From NCBI RefSeq assembly GCF_042477335.2, contig NC_091246.1:213713501-213777500 (forward strand): 64,000 bases of DNA, read 5' to 3'. This document shows positions 10,937 to 21,868 of this stretch, piece by piece. Numbering within the stretch: position 1 is the first letter of the stretch; every line of letters begins with the position of its first letter. Source of the stretch: Ovis canadensis (Eukaryota > Chordata > Mammalia > Artiodactyla > Bovidae). The translations under genes and the position numbers were made by a program. A model generated the notes under the pieces. That model saw only the letters and a program-made list of their open reading frames with translations, made no database searches and had not been told where the DNA came from.

Positions 10937-12761
10937 AGTTAAGTTCAGTCGCTCAGTCATGTCTGACTCTTTGCGACACCATGGACTGTAGCACAATAAG
11001 CCTCCCTGTCCATCACCAACTCCCGGAGTTTACTCAAACTAATGTCCATCGTGTTGGTGATGCCATCTTATCCTCTGTCATCCCCTTCTCCTCCTGCCCT
11101 CAGTCCTTCCCAGAATCAGGGTGTTTTCACATGAGTCAGTTCTTTGCATCAGATGGCCAAAGTATTGGAGTTTCAGCTTCAACATCAGTCCTTCCAATGA
11201 ACACTCAGGACTGACTTCCTTTAGGGTGGACTGGTTGGATCTCCTTGCAGTCCAAGGGACTAGCAAGAGTCTTCTCCAACACCACAGTTTAAAAGCATCA
11301 ATTCTTCATTGCTCAGCTTCCTTTATAGTCCAATTCTCACATCCATACATGACCAATGGAAAAACCATAGCCTTAACTAGACGGACTTTTGTTGGCAATG
11401 TGATATCTCTGCTTTTTAATATGCTGTCTAGGTTGGTCATAACTTTCCTTCCAAGGAGCAAGCATCTTTTAATTTCAAGGTTGCAGTCACCATCTGCAGT
11501 GATTTTGGAGCCCAGAAAAATAAAATCTGCCACTGTTTCCACTGTTTCCCCATCTATTTGCCATGAAGTGATAGGATCACATACCATGATCTTAGTTTTC
11601 TGAATGTTGAACTTCAAGTCAGTTTTTTCACTCTCCTCTTTCACTTTCATCACGAGGCTCTTTAGTTCTTCACTTTCTGCCATAAGGGTGGTGTCATCTG
11701 CACATCTGAGGTTATTGATATTTCTTCCGGCAATCTTGATTCCAGCTTGTACTTCATCCAGCTCAGCATTTCTCATGAGGTACTGTGCCTATAAGTTAAA
11801 TAAGCAGGGTAACACCATCCAGCCTTGACGTACTCCTTTCCTGATTTGGAACCAGTCTGTTGTTCCATGTCCTGTTCTAACTGTTGCTTCCTGACCTGCA
11901 TATAGGTTTCTCAAGAGGCAGGTCAGGTGGTCTGGCATTCCCATCTCTTTCAGAATTTTCCACAGTTTATTGTAATCCAGTCAAAAGCTTTGGCATACTC
12001 AATAAAGCAGAAATAAAGGAAACTCTCTTGCTTTTTTGATGATCCAGAGGATGTTGGCAATTTGATTTCTGGTTCTTCTGCCTTTTCTAAAACCAGCTTG
12101 AACATCTGGAAGTTCATGGTTCACGTATTGCTGAAGCCTGGCTTGGAGAATTTTGAGCATTACTCTACTAGTGTGCATTGGAGAAGGAAATGGCAATCCA
12201 CTCCAGTGTTCTTGCCTGGAGAATCCCAGGGACGGCAGAGCCTGGTGGGTTGCCATCTATGGGGTAGCACAGAGTCAGGCACGACTGAAGTGACTTAGCA
12301 GCAGCAGCAGCTACTAGTGTGTGAGATAAGTGCATTGTGTGGTAGTTTGAGCATTCTTTGGCGTTGCCTTTCTTTGGGAATGGAATGAAAACTGACCTTT
12401 TCCAGTCCTGTGGCCACTGCTGAGGTTTCCAAATTTGCTGGCATATTGAGTGCAGCACTTTCACAGCATCATCTTTTAGGATTTGAAATAGCTCAGCTGG
12501 AATTCCATCACCTCCACTAGCTTTGTTTGTAGTGATGCTTCCTAATGCCCACTTGACTTTGCATTCCAGGATGTCGGGCTCTAGATGAGTGATCATACCA
12601 TCATGATTATCTGGGTCTTGAAGATTTTTTTCATATAGTTCTTCCATGTAATCTTGCCACCTCTTCTGCTTCTGTTAGGTCCATACTATTTCTGTCCTTT
12701 ATCGAGCCCATCTTTGCATGAAGTGTTCCCTTGGTATCTCTAATTTTCTTGAAGAGATCTA
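10937..12761 (-). mobile_element. BovB LINE, RT-to-3'-end half (compound member 1)
   Basis: Antisense BovB from the inverted 3' tail (10937) to the start of the RT region (12761). Minus-strand frames at 12168-12647 and 11306-11776 encode BovB reverse transcriptase pieces. The latter retains the catalytic-box neighbourhood (CADDTTLMAE: Y of YADD changed to C). Frameshifts, stops and a SINE at 12176-12310 disrupt it. In sense orientation it follows directly on the premature 3' tail of member 2 and repeats about 170 bp of it. Confidence 0.88.
12176..12310 (+). mobile_element. Bov-A monomer SINE nested in BovB
   Basis: The Bov-A body (gagaaggaaatggcaatcca onward) ends in AGC triplets. An 11-bp target duplication ctactagtgtg lies at 12165-12175 and 12311-12321. 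Confidence 0.9.
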
Positions 12762-12766
12762 TCAGT

Positions 12767-14575
12767 TCAGTTCAGTCGCTCAGTCGTGTCCTGATTATCT
12801 GGGTTGTGAAGATCTTTTTTGTACAGTTCTTCTGTGTATTCTTGCCACCTCTTAATATCTTCTGCTTCTGTTAGGTCCATACCATTTCTGTCCTTTATTG
12901 AGCCCATCTTTGCATGAAATGTTCTCTTGATATCTCTAATTTTCTTGAAGAGATCTCTAGTCTTTCCCATCCTGTTGTTTTCCTCTATTTCTTTGCATTG
13001 ATCACTGAAGAAGGCTTTCTTATCTCTTCTTGCTATTCTTTGGAACTCTGCATTCATATGCTTATATCTTTCCTTTCCTCCTTTGCTTTTCGCTTCTCTT
13101 CTTTTCACAGCTATTTCTAAGGCCTCCCCAGACAGCCATTTTGCTTTTCTGCATTTCTTTTCCATAGGGATGGTCTTGATCCCTGTCTCCTGTACAATGT
13201 CATGAACCTCATTCCATAGTTCATCAGGCACTCTATCTATCAGATCTAGGCCCATAAATCTATTTCTCACTTCCACTGTATAATTATAAGGGATTTGATT
13301 TAGGTCATACCTGAATGGTCTAGCAGTTTTCCCTACTTTCTTCAAATTGAATCTGAATTTGGTAATAAGGACTTCATGATCTGAGCCACTGTCAGCTCCT
13401 GGTCTTGTTTTTGTTGGCTGTATAGAGCTTCTCCATCTTTGGCTGCAAAGAATATAATCAATCTGATTTCGGTGTTGGCCATCTGGTGATGTCCATGTGT
13501 AGAGTCTTCTCTTGTGTTGTTGGAAGAAGGTGTTTGCTATGACCAGTGCATTTTCTTGGCAAAACTCTATTAGCCTTTGCCCTGCTTCATTCCGCATTCC
13601 AAGGCCAAATTTGCCTGTTACTCCAGGTGTTTCTTGACTTCCTACTTTTGCATTCCAGTCCCCTATAATGAAAAGGACATCTTTTGGGGGTGTTAGTTCT
13701 AAAAGGTCTTGTAGGTCGTCATAGAACCATTCAACTTCAGCTTCTTTAGCATTACTGGTTGGGGCATAGACTTGGATTACTGTGATATTGAATGATTTGC
13801 CTTGGAGACGAACAGAGATCATTCTGTCATTTTTGAGATTGCATCCAAGTACTGCATTTTGGACTCTTTTGTTGACCATGATGGCTACTCCATTTCTTCT
13901 GAGGGATTCCTGCCCGCAGTAGTAGATATAATGGTCATCTGAGTTAAATTCACCCATTCCAGTCCATTTTAGGTCACTGGTTCCTAGAATGTCGACGTTC
14001 ACTCTTGCCATCTCTTGTCTGACCACTTCCAATTTGCCTTGTTTCATGGACCTGACATTCCAGGTTCCTATGCAATATTGCTCTTTACAGCATTGGACCT
14101 TGCTTCCATCACCAGTCACATCCACAGCTGGATATTGTTTTTGCTTTGTCTCCATCCCTTCATTCTTTTTGGAATTATTTCTCCACTGATCTCCAGTAGC
14201 ATATTGGGCACCTACAGACCTGGGTAGTTCTTCTTTCAGTACCCTATCATTTTGCCTTTTCATACTGTTCATGGGGTTCTCAAGGCAAGAGTACTGAAGT
14301 GGTTTGCCATTCCCTTCTCCAGTGGACCACATTCTGTCAGACCTTTCCACCATGACCCGCCTGTCTTGGGTTACCCCACAGGCATAGCTTGGTTTCATTG
14401 AGTTAGATAAGGCTGTGGTCCTAGTGTGATGAGATGCACTAGTTTTCTGTGAGTATGGTTTCAGTGTGTCTGCCCTCTGATGCCCTCTTGCAACACCTAC
14501 CATCTTACTTGGGTGATCCAGCAAAGCACAGCCACTGCTCCTTACCTTGGATGAGGGGTGTCTCCTCACTGCCAC
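12767..14575 (-). pseudogene. BovB ORF2 fragment: open AP-type endonuclease, RT deleted
   Basis: This is a 602-codon open frame. Residues about 168-410 form the apurinic-like endonuclease that BovB uses to nick target DNA: TWNVRS (171-176), VYAPTS (269-274), GDWNAKVG (305-312), IDYILCSQRW (372-381) and SDHEVL (398-403). Residues 411-590 are the linker toward the RT domain. The frame then runs over the deletion into the 3' tail and ends in TTERLN. At residue 201 it reads TSDLKW where I recall glutamate (SELKW), the likely metal-binding acid. RT is absent, so the protein could not retrotranspose alone. The AUG at 14575 lies in 5' leader sequence and the true start is uncertain. Confidence 0.85.
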
Positions 14576-14945
14576 CCTTCCTGACCTTCAACATGGGATG
14601 GCTCCTCTAGGCCCTCCTGCGCCCAGGCAGCCACCGCTCCTTGGACATGGCGTTGATCCTTTCGGCCGCTGCCCCTGGCCTGGGATGTAGGGTTGCTCCT
14701 CCCGGCTGCCGCCCTTGGCCTCAGGCGCGGGGTGGCTCCTCCTGGCTGCCCCTGGCCTTGGGCGCCGGGTGGCTCCTCTTGGCCGCCGCCGCTGACCTCG
14801 GACTCAGGGTGGCTCCTTTTGGGTGCCGCCTCTGGCCTCGGACGCAGGGTAGCTCCTCTCCGCCATTCCTGCGCCATCACAGCCTGGCAGTCTCGGCTTC
14901 TGCCCCTGACCTCGGACGTGGGGTAGCTCCTCTCGGCCACACACT
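14570..14945 (-). repeat. GC-rich BovB 5' leader monomers
   Basis: About eight degenerate units repeat the theme ggcctcgga-gcagggt-gctcctct (on the + strand), spaced about 40-60 bp, at the 5' end of the BovB on the minus strand. They look like leader or promoter monomers of a full-length element. Overlapping GC-rich frames on both strands here are a by-product of the composition. Confidence 0.65.
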
Positions 14946-15671
14946 CACCCATAAAAAAGAACGCCTTTGAGTCAGTTCTAATAAGGTGGATGAACCTAGA
15001 ACCTATTATACAGACTGAAGTAAGCCAGAAAGAGAAAGATAGATATCATATTCTAACCCATTTATACGGAATCTAGAAAAATGGTACTGATTTATTTATT
15101 TACAGAGCAGCAATGGAGAAACAGACATAGAGAATAGACTTATGGACATGGGGAGAGGACAGGAGAGGGTGAGATGTATGGAAAGAGTAACATGGAAACT
15201 TACATTAGCATGTGTAAAATAGATAGCCAAAGGGGAATTTGCTGTATGGCTCAGGAAACTCAAACAGGGGCTCTGTATCAACCTGGAGGGGTGAGATGGG
15301 GAGGGAGATGGGAGGGAGTTTCAAAAGGGAGAGGATCCATGTATATCTATGGCTGATTCATGTTGAGGTTTGACAGAAAACAACACAATTCTGTAAAGCA
15401 ATTATCCTTCAATTGAAAAATAAAGAAATCTTAAAAGAAAAGAGAGAAAAAAAGAAAAGAATTTCTCTATATACTGATATGGAGTATTCAGCAAGATAAT
15501 TTAAGTAAATTAAAATAAAACAAAAAATTGATGGGTCCACAACTGTGTTACAGTGTACTGCTTTTTGAGTACATGTTGGGCTATATCCTTCTGGCCTACA
15601 AAGCCTGCACTTCCTCAGCTTCAAGACCAAAGAAAGAGCCCAGAATCAGCAGCAGAGATATCAGTGATCTA

Positions 15672-17252
15672 ATACAAAAAAGATCTTCACGACCCAGATA
15701 ATCATGATGATGTGATCACTCATCTAGAGCCAGACATCCTGGAATGTGAAGTCAAGTGGGCCTTAGAAAACATCACTACGAACAAAGCTAGTGGAGGTGA
15801 TGGAATTCCAGTTGAGCTATTTCAAATCCTGGAAGATGATGCTGTGAAAGTGCTGCACTCAATATGCCAGCAAATTTGGAAACCTCAGCAGTGGCCACAG
15901 GACTGGAAAAGGTCAGTTTTCATTCCAATCCCAAAGAAAGGCAACGCCAAAGAATGCTCAAACTACTGCACAATTGCACTCATCTCACACACTAGCAAAG
16001 TAATGCTCAAAATTCTCCAAGCCAGGCTTCAGCAATACGTGAACCGTGAACTTCCAGATGTTCAAGCTGGTTTTAGAAAAGGCAGAGGAACCAGAGATCA
16101 AATTGCCAACATCTGCTGGATCATGGAAAAAGCAAGAGAGTTCCAGAAAAACATCTATTTCTGCTTTATTGACTATGCCAAAGCCTTTGACTGTGTGGAT
16201 CAAAATCAACTGTAAAATTCTGAAAGAGATGGGAATACCAGACCACCTGCCTGCCTCTTGAGAAATCTGTATGCAGGTCAGGAAGCAACAGTTAGAACTG
16301 GACATGGAACAACAGACTGGTTCCAAATAGGAAAAGGTGTACGTCAAGGCTGTATATTGTCACCCTGCTTATTTAACTTCTATGCAGAGTACATCATGAG
16401 AAATGCTGGACTGGAAGAAGCACAAGCTGGAATCAAGATTGCTGGGAGAAATATCAATAACCTCAGATATGTAGATGACACCACCCTTATGGCAGAAAGT
16501 GAAGAGGAACTAAAAAGCCTCTTGAAGAAAGTAAAAGAGGAGAGTGAAAAAGTTGGCTTAAAGCTCAACATTCAGAAAACGAAGATCATGGCATCTGGTC
16601 CCATCACTTCATGGGAAATAGACGGGGAAACAGTGGAAACAGAGTCAGACTTTATTTTTTTGGGCTCCAAAATCACTGCAGATGGTGACTGCAGCCATGA
16701 AATTAAAAGACAGTTACTCCTTGGAAGAAAAGTTATGACCAACCTAGATAGCATATTCAAAAGCAGAGACATTACTTTGCCGACTAAGGTCCATCTAGTC
16801 AAGGCTATGGTTTTCCTGTGGTCATGTATGGATGTGCGAGTTGGACTGTGAAGAAGGCTGAGCGCCGAAGAATTGATGCTTTTGAACTGTGGTGTTGGAG
16901 AAGAGTCTCGAGAGTCCCTTGAACTGTAAGGAGATCCAACCAGTGCATTCTGAAGGAGATCAACCCTGGGATTTCTTTGGAGGGAATGATGCTGAAGCTG
17001 AAACTCCAGTACTTTGGCCACTTCATGCGAAGAGTTGATTCATTGGAAAAGACTCTGATGCTGGGAGGGATTGCGGGCAGGAGGAGAAGGGGACGACAGA
17101 GGATGAGATGGCTGGATGGCATCACTGACTCGATGGACATGAGTCTGAGTGAACTCCGGGAGATGGTGATGAACAGGGAGGCCTGGCGTGCTGCGATTCA
17201 TGGGATCTCAAAGAGTCGGACACGACTGAGCGACTGAACTGAACTGAACTGA
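15672..17252 (+). mobile_element. BovB LINE, RT to 3' end
   Basis: The sense BovB starts at the RT region (aaaaaagatcttcacgaccc) and ends in the 3' tail actgaactgaactgaactga. Frame 15712-16215 holds the N-terminal RT blocks (IPIPKKGNAKECSNY, ARLQQYVNRELPDVQAGFRK, FIDYAKAFDC) and breaks near 16212 by a 2-base loss. Frame 16258-16851 holds LSPCLFNFYAE and the catalytic box as YVDD at 16468-16479. A further break lies near 16812. It is an inactive copy, inverted relative to 10937-14949. Confidence 0.92.
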
Positions 17253-17799
17253 AGAACAATCTCTGGGGCCTGGGGCAAGTATGTAGGAAGATCAGTCATG
17301 TGAGTCATAGATGAAGCAGGCACTGGTCAGGCAGAAGATGTACAGAGAGCAAAGAACAGCCATCTTGAACGGTCTGACCATACAGTAAAATAGGGCATGT
17401 GTGTATGTATGTATCTGTATGTGTGTGTAGGTATCTATATATTGACAAAGATGCCTCACTTGACCACACTTCATTCCATTTCACCTGAACCCTCTCCTCA
17501 ACAAGGATTTGTTTTCCAAAATCTTGTTTTAGCAAGAATCTGGCAGTTTAAGAGAACTCCTCACAGTGCTGTTCCTGATACATATGCTAAATTAGTAGCC
17601 TCTTTCTCAACCACTCCCCAAATTTAAATAGTTTCCAAGCTTTTGGAATATACCCCTAGGTCTCATTTCAGGGCCCTAGATTCATGGTGGGATTTTCCAC
17701 CCTCCCTTGAGAAAGAAAACGTCTTTCACATTGTTTTTTTTTTTTTTTAATTGAGATTTAGCTGACTGTGTTAATCTCTGCCATTCAGAAAAGTGCCCA
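17253..17799. other. No gene; TG/TA-rich microsatellite inside
   Basis: A degenerate tgtatg/tgtgtg tract lies at about 17397-17445 and a T run at 17732-17748. Nothing else is recognised. Confidence 0.4.
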
Positions 17800-18201
17800 A
17801 CCCCTACAGTCACTCAACCGTGTCTGATTGTGTGACACTACAGACTGCAGCATGCCTGGCCTCCCTGTCCATCACCAACTCCCAGAGTTTACCCAAACCC
17901 ATGTCCACTGAGTCAGTGATGCCATCCAACCACCTCATCCTATGTTGTCCCCTTCTCTTCCTGCCCTCAATCCTTCCCAGCATCAGGGTCTTTTCAAATG
18001 AGTCAGCTCTTCGCATCAGGTGGCCAAAGTATTGGAGTTTCAGCTTCAACATCAGTCCTTCCAATGAATATTCAGGACTGATTTCCTTTAGGATGGACTG
18101 GTTGGATTTCCTTGCAGTCCAAGGGACTCTCAAGAGTCTTCTCCAACACCACAGTTCAAAAGCATCAATTCTCCGTTGCTCAGCTTTCTTTATAGTCCAG
18201 A
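17800..18201 (-). mobile_element. BovB LINE 3' end
   Basis: The antisense BovB 3' tail (cactcaaccgtgtctgattg) continues to the C-terminal region (ctttctttatagtccag). The tail is decayed and the copy is 5'-truncated. Confidence 0.88.
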
Positions 18202-18230
18202 CACTTCAAAGTTTAGTTAAGTGTATAGAG

Positions 18231-18424
18231 CAGCAATCCTCAAGTTTTTTGGCACCTGAGACCAGTTTCATGGAAGACAATTTTTCCATAGACCAGGGTA
18301 GGGGTAGAGGGAAGGTTTCAGAATGGTTCAAGAGCATTACATTTATTTTTATTTTTTTGAGCATTACATTTATTATCTACTTTATTTCTATTATTATTAC
18401 ATTGTTATATATAATGCAATAATC
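18231..18424 (+). mobile_element. hAT-type non-autonomous transposon, left end
   Basis: The order cagcaatcctcaag, ttttttggcacctgagacca, gtttcatggaagacaatttt, tccatagacc, then attacatttatt repeats matches the left half of the elements at 23346 and 47881. The right terminus is missing. Confidence 0.7.
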
Positions 18425-18429
18425 AAACA

Positions 18430-18672
18430 AGTCTCCATCACTTGCCACTCACTAGGGTTTTGACAACCCAGAAACTAATCCCATCTCCATAAAATCCAAG
18501 ACTTTGAACCACGTAGCAGAGCGGTCCTGCTGGGTCCCCTTACCTTGCTGTTCTCCACCTCTCCCTTCCTAATAAAGTCGCTTGCTTTGTCAGCACGTGT
18601 CTCCTTGCACAATTCAGAGTATTAGACATGAGCCCACTCTCAGGCCCTGGAAGGGGTCACCTTTCCTGCAAC
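18430..18672 (+). mobile_element. Solo-LTR-like remnant, family A copy 2
   Basis: This is homologous to 205-415 (see there). It keeps an AATAAA at about 18571-18576, followed by gtcgcttgctttgtcagcac and a cctgcaaca end, the pattern of an LTR R-U5 region. Sequence 5' of it is replaced by the hAT fragment. Confidence 0.55.
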
Positions 18673-19019
18673 ACTTAGTTCTTTGATTGAAAAGTATCAA
18701 AGAATTGGGGGAATGGAAACCAAGCAGAATGCTGTGGGGCCTGAAATCCTTCCGAGCCTCCCATTTCTTATTTGTAAAAAAAAAAAGGCATTAGTCCCTT
18801 AGGTCTTTCCTTGGTTCCAAAAAGCACTCAAGCAGTTACTAATTAGAGAAATGAGGGAAAGCAGAAACAAAGGAAAAGCAGTTAAATAGGAAAAGTAATG
18901 ATAGGTTAAACAATGTTCATTGATAAAGCAGAGTGCTGGTTCCTCTTAAGTAAATTTACATAACAATTGGAGGCATATCTTTCAATTGGAAATGGTGACT
19001 ACTGCTGACTAGAGTGTGT
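18673..19019. other. No gene seen
   Basis: Unassigned sequence, possibly decayed retroviral or LTR material given LTR-like pieces on both sides. Confidence 0.3.
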
Positions 19020-19310
19020 AGAACCCAGACTGGTTGGAATCTGAAGGTTGGTGATTAAAATTCCGCAAACGTCATGCTGTTGCCTCACCACCAACCAATC
19101 AGAAGAAAGTCCCCAAACTTCAACCCTTGCGGCAAATGTTGCCTCCAAAGCTATTTAGGAACTTGGGTCTTTTGAGAAAGAGCTACTCTTCTCCCTGTTT
19201 GACTTTGCAATCAATGCTATATTTTCCTTCACCATAGTCTGGTGCCGGTTAAGTCGGCTTTGCTGTGCGGCATGAGAATCCAAGTTTAGTTCCACAAAAA
19301 TTGTGGTGAT
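19020..19310 (+). mobile_element. Class I-type LTR remnant, family B copy 1
   Basis: The block aaccaatcagaagaaa..., then a pyrimidine-rich segment, then ggctttgctgtgcggca and an aatccaagttt end, aligns with the reverse complement of 46257-46612. The CAAT-like box and the R-U5 order fit an LTR. Sequence after 19310 may be leader of the same provirus. Confidence 0.55.
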
Positions 19311-19621
19311 TACCGAGGGAGAGCAAACCTTGAGTGAGTATCTTACCTTGGCACACGGACTCCTTACTAGCTACGTCACTTGGATCCTCTCTAGCCAAGC
19401 CTGGACATGTTTGCCTCACAGACTGTCCTGAGCACTTGCCGCGAAGGCACATCTGCCTACATGCTTTCCATTCCCACATTCCCTGATGAAGGAAACAAAA
19501 GATCCTGCTGTGTAAGATACTTCTGGTAAGAGGTGGGGCGACACCAATGTATTTTTTGCTACTGGGGTTCCTTGATTGGAATTTTCCTCTTTGGGGGGTT
19601 GGTTGTGAGAAGAAAGTCATT

Positions 19622-19924
19622 TAAAAAAATATATATTTTATTAATTTATTTTTTGGCTGTTCTGGGTCTTCTCTGCTGCATGGGCTTCTTTTCTCTAGTT
19701 GCAGCAAGTGGAGGATGATCTTTCTTGTGGTGGGTGGGTGTCTCATTGCAGTGGATTCCTTGTTGTGGAGCCCAGGTTCTAAGTGTGTGGGCTTCAGTAA
19801 TTGTGGAGCTCAGACTCATTAGTTGTGGGTCATGAATCATGTCTGAATCATCCTGGATCAGGGATTGAACCCACATCCCCTGCATTGGCAGGCGGTTCCT
19901 ATCCAGTTTACCACCAGGGAAGTC
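19622..19924 (-). mobile_element. CHR-2-type SINE
   Basis: The antisense A-rich tail is followed by body blocks (ggctgttctgggtcttctct, ttgcagcaagtgg, ttgtggagc), inverted box B (gggattgaaccc) and inverted head (accaccagggaagtc). Confidence 0.85.
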
Positions 19925-19969
19925 TGGTCATCTGATTTTGAGCAGAGCGCTGCTAACACAGGAAGCGGG

Positions 19970-20140
19970 CACAGGTACATGCTCAGTTGTGTTCAACTCT
20001 TTTGTTACTCCATGAACTGTAGGCTGCCAGGCTCCTCTGTCCACGGGGTTTTTCAGGCAAGAATACTGGAGTGAGTTGCCATTTCCTCCTCCAGGGGATC
20101 TTCCAGACCCAGGGATCCAACCCATGTCTCCTGCGCCATA
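19970..20140 (-). mobile_element. Bov-tA SINE
   Basis: Antisense Bov-A tail (tgctcagttgtgttcaactc), middle block (gcaagaatactggagtgagt) and part of the tRNA head. The end of the head is decayed. Confidence 0.82.
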
Positions 20141-20154
20141 TCAACTAAAAGGAT

Positions 20155-20545
20155 GCACAGTGTGAGAGCTGTAACTTAAGTTCTGTTTGGGGCAAAGATG
20201 AGGACTGCAGCCCAAGAGATAGGACCTCAGATAGCTCTGAAAGACTGCTCCAAAGAGGCAGTGAGGATCAGTATATAAGATTTTGGTGAAGAGGGAGGGA
20301 GTTCAATGCAATTAAGTACTTCCTTTACAAAAGGTTTTCTACTAGTCATGAGGAGCTAATGTCACCCTGAAATGATTTAGTGCTTTTCTAGATATGGGGA
20401 GATGCAAGGACTGAGATCATGAAATCAGTCCCTGAAAATATCTAACTATCTAAAGACCTGTTGCACCAGTTTCCCTGGAGCACAGAGTGCCTTACTCTCC
20501 ACCCTGAATTCCCCTTAGGGGGTGTGGCAGCAGCAGGAGCCCAGG
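20155..20545 (+). mobile_element. ERVL-like LTR remnant, family C copy 1
   Basis: The order gggcaaagatgaggactgca, gcccaagagata, ctcagatagctctgaaagac, tgctcc, then a gcaatt-agtact / ctagatatggggagatgcaa block aligns with 28540-29030. This looks like an old ERVL/MLT2-type LTR; the family is from memory and uncertain. Confidence 0.5.
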
Positions 20546-20644
20546 GTTTAACCTCCACAGATTTTGCAGATGGTAAATGTCCTTTTTGTCATTTTCCAGT
20601 TGTTGGCAAATGCTCTTGGCAAATGCTCATTTGTAGTTGAAAAA

Positions 20645-20832
20645 AGGCAGGTAGATTCTTTACTACTGAACTACCCGGGAAGCCCCACAGGAAGGGGGGA
20701 CCCTTTCTGAAACAGCTAGGAAGGGGGCAGGGCACAAACTTTATTTATTTTTTATTTTGGCTGCACTGGGTCTGTGTTGCAGTGCATGGGCTTTCTCTAG
20801 CTGTTGCACTTGGGGTCAGTAGTTGCAGCAGA
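20645..20832 (-). mobile_element. Two SINE fragments (antisense)
   Basis: The inverted tRNA head gcaggtagattctttactac lies at 20647-20666. A CHR-2 antisense tail and body (tttattttggctgcactggg...) lies at 20738-20832. Confidence 0.65.
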
Positions 20833-20869
20833 GGACAACCATCACAGATCAAAAAGTGGGTGCTGGCCC

Positions 20870-21180
20870 AATTTCTGTAAATTCCTGCCCCTTTCTTAAA
20901 ATAGTTTGAATAATCCTCCCACTAATTAGTCTATGAAATTACCAACCAGTAAAAACTTACCATGCCATATTTCGGGGCCGCTCTCACTTTCTGAGATGGC
21001 CCACACACTGTGGAGTGTGTGTCTCTCTAAATAATTCTACTTCTTACCTATCACTTTGCCTCTCACTGAATTCTTTCTTCAAGGAGACATCAAGAAGCTG
21101 AGCTTCATTAAGTCCTGAGACCAGGTGTGTGATCTCAGTTAAAAGACTGTGGGTTCAAGTCGATATCCGAGTAGCATGGT
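20870..21180 (+). mobile_element. Class I-type LTR 3' part plus leader, family D copy 1
   Basis: The R-U5-like block (ctacttcttacctatcactttg, cctctcactgaattctttct) aligns with 31150-31210 in the retrovirus-like element downstream. Leader-like sequence follows. No gag frame can be traced after it. Confidence 0.5.
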
Positions 21181-21677
21181 TTCATCATTTAAACTGGATT
21201 TTTACTTCTGGATTGAGGAGTTCCTTGGCCATCTGGCACCACTTAAGTGGTAATTGGGAAACTCCCTGCTAGATTGAGGCTTGTTTGCACTTTTGCCCGG
21301 AATGGCAGGTAGGAAAGTTTCCATCCTAGTGCTAGGGAACTTGCTACCCTTAGAAGTTACCAGACATGGATCTGCCAGTCTGTCTCTCGTAATATTGGCC
21401 ATGACTAGAAACAATTCCACCTTGTAGTCCCCTAGCAAGTATTTTGCAAAGCTGGGAGATCTTCAGCTATGTTCCCATGAAATTTAAAAAAAAAAAAAAT
21501 TGTATTGATCATAATACTGCTTAGCTTCAGTACTCCTTGGGATCTGGAGAACAGCTCTTTATACTTCAATGACTCTTTATAATACTATCTTCCAACTAGA
21601 AATGTATTGTAAAAGGGAAAGAAAATGGGATGAAATTCCGTATGCATAGGCTTCTTTGGCTGTTATATCAAAGTGAG
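21181..21677. other. No gene; possible retroviral leader remnant
   Basis: No coding signal was found. An A run lies at 21486-21498. Confidence 0.3.
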
Positions 21678-21868
21678 AGTGTAGTCGCTCATCTGTGACC
21701 CCATGGATGGTAGCCCACCAGGCTCCTCTGTCCGTGGCATTCTCCAGGCAAGAATGCTGGAGTGGGTTGCTATGCCCTCCTCCAGGGGATCTTCCCAATC
21801 CAGGGCCTGAACTCAGGTCTCCCGAATTGCAGGCAGATTCTTTACCATCTGAGCCACCAGAGAAGCTC
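21678..21868 (-). mobile_element. Bov-tA SINE
   Basis: Antisense Bov-A tail with a small gap, middle block gcaagaatgctggagtgggt, and inverted tRNA head (gcagattctttaccatctga). Confidence 0.87.

Larger units (their letters stand above)
12762..14949 (-). mobile_element. BovB LINE, 5' half with internal deletion (compound member 2)
   Basis: In sense orientation it runs from GC-rich 5' monomers (14949-14570) through the endonuclease region. Near 12791 it then jumps straight to a stub of the BovB 3' tail (cagttcagttcagtcgctca at 12765-12784 on the + strand). The RT domain and C-terminus are missing. The right edge meets the interrupted L1 at 14950. Confidence 0.85.
9823..15455 (+). mobile_element. 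L1 LINE (3' part), host of nested insertions
   Basis: L1 ORF2 C-terminal and 3' UTR sequence lies at 9823-10044, 10316-10936 and 14950-15455. The first two parts carry remnants such as the tail of ORF2 ([20 protein letters not shown] frame at 10335-10601). The last part ends in aattgaaaaataaagaaatc. The outer 16-bp target duplication aaagaatttctctata lies at 9807-9822 and 15456-15471, so all three pieces are one insertion. It was later invaded by a SINE (10045-10315) and by the BovB compound (10937-14949). It is 5'-truncated and inactive. Confidence 0.88.

Noticed and set aside
14566..14970. GC-rich frames of 128 and 109 codons on opposite strands
   Set aside because: They fall in repeated BovB 5' leader units.
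15712..16851. Reverse transcriptase frames that could be host genes
   Set aside because: They match BovB RT blocks, are frameshifted and end in the BovB 3' tail.
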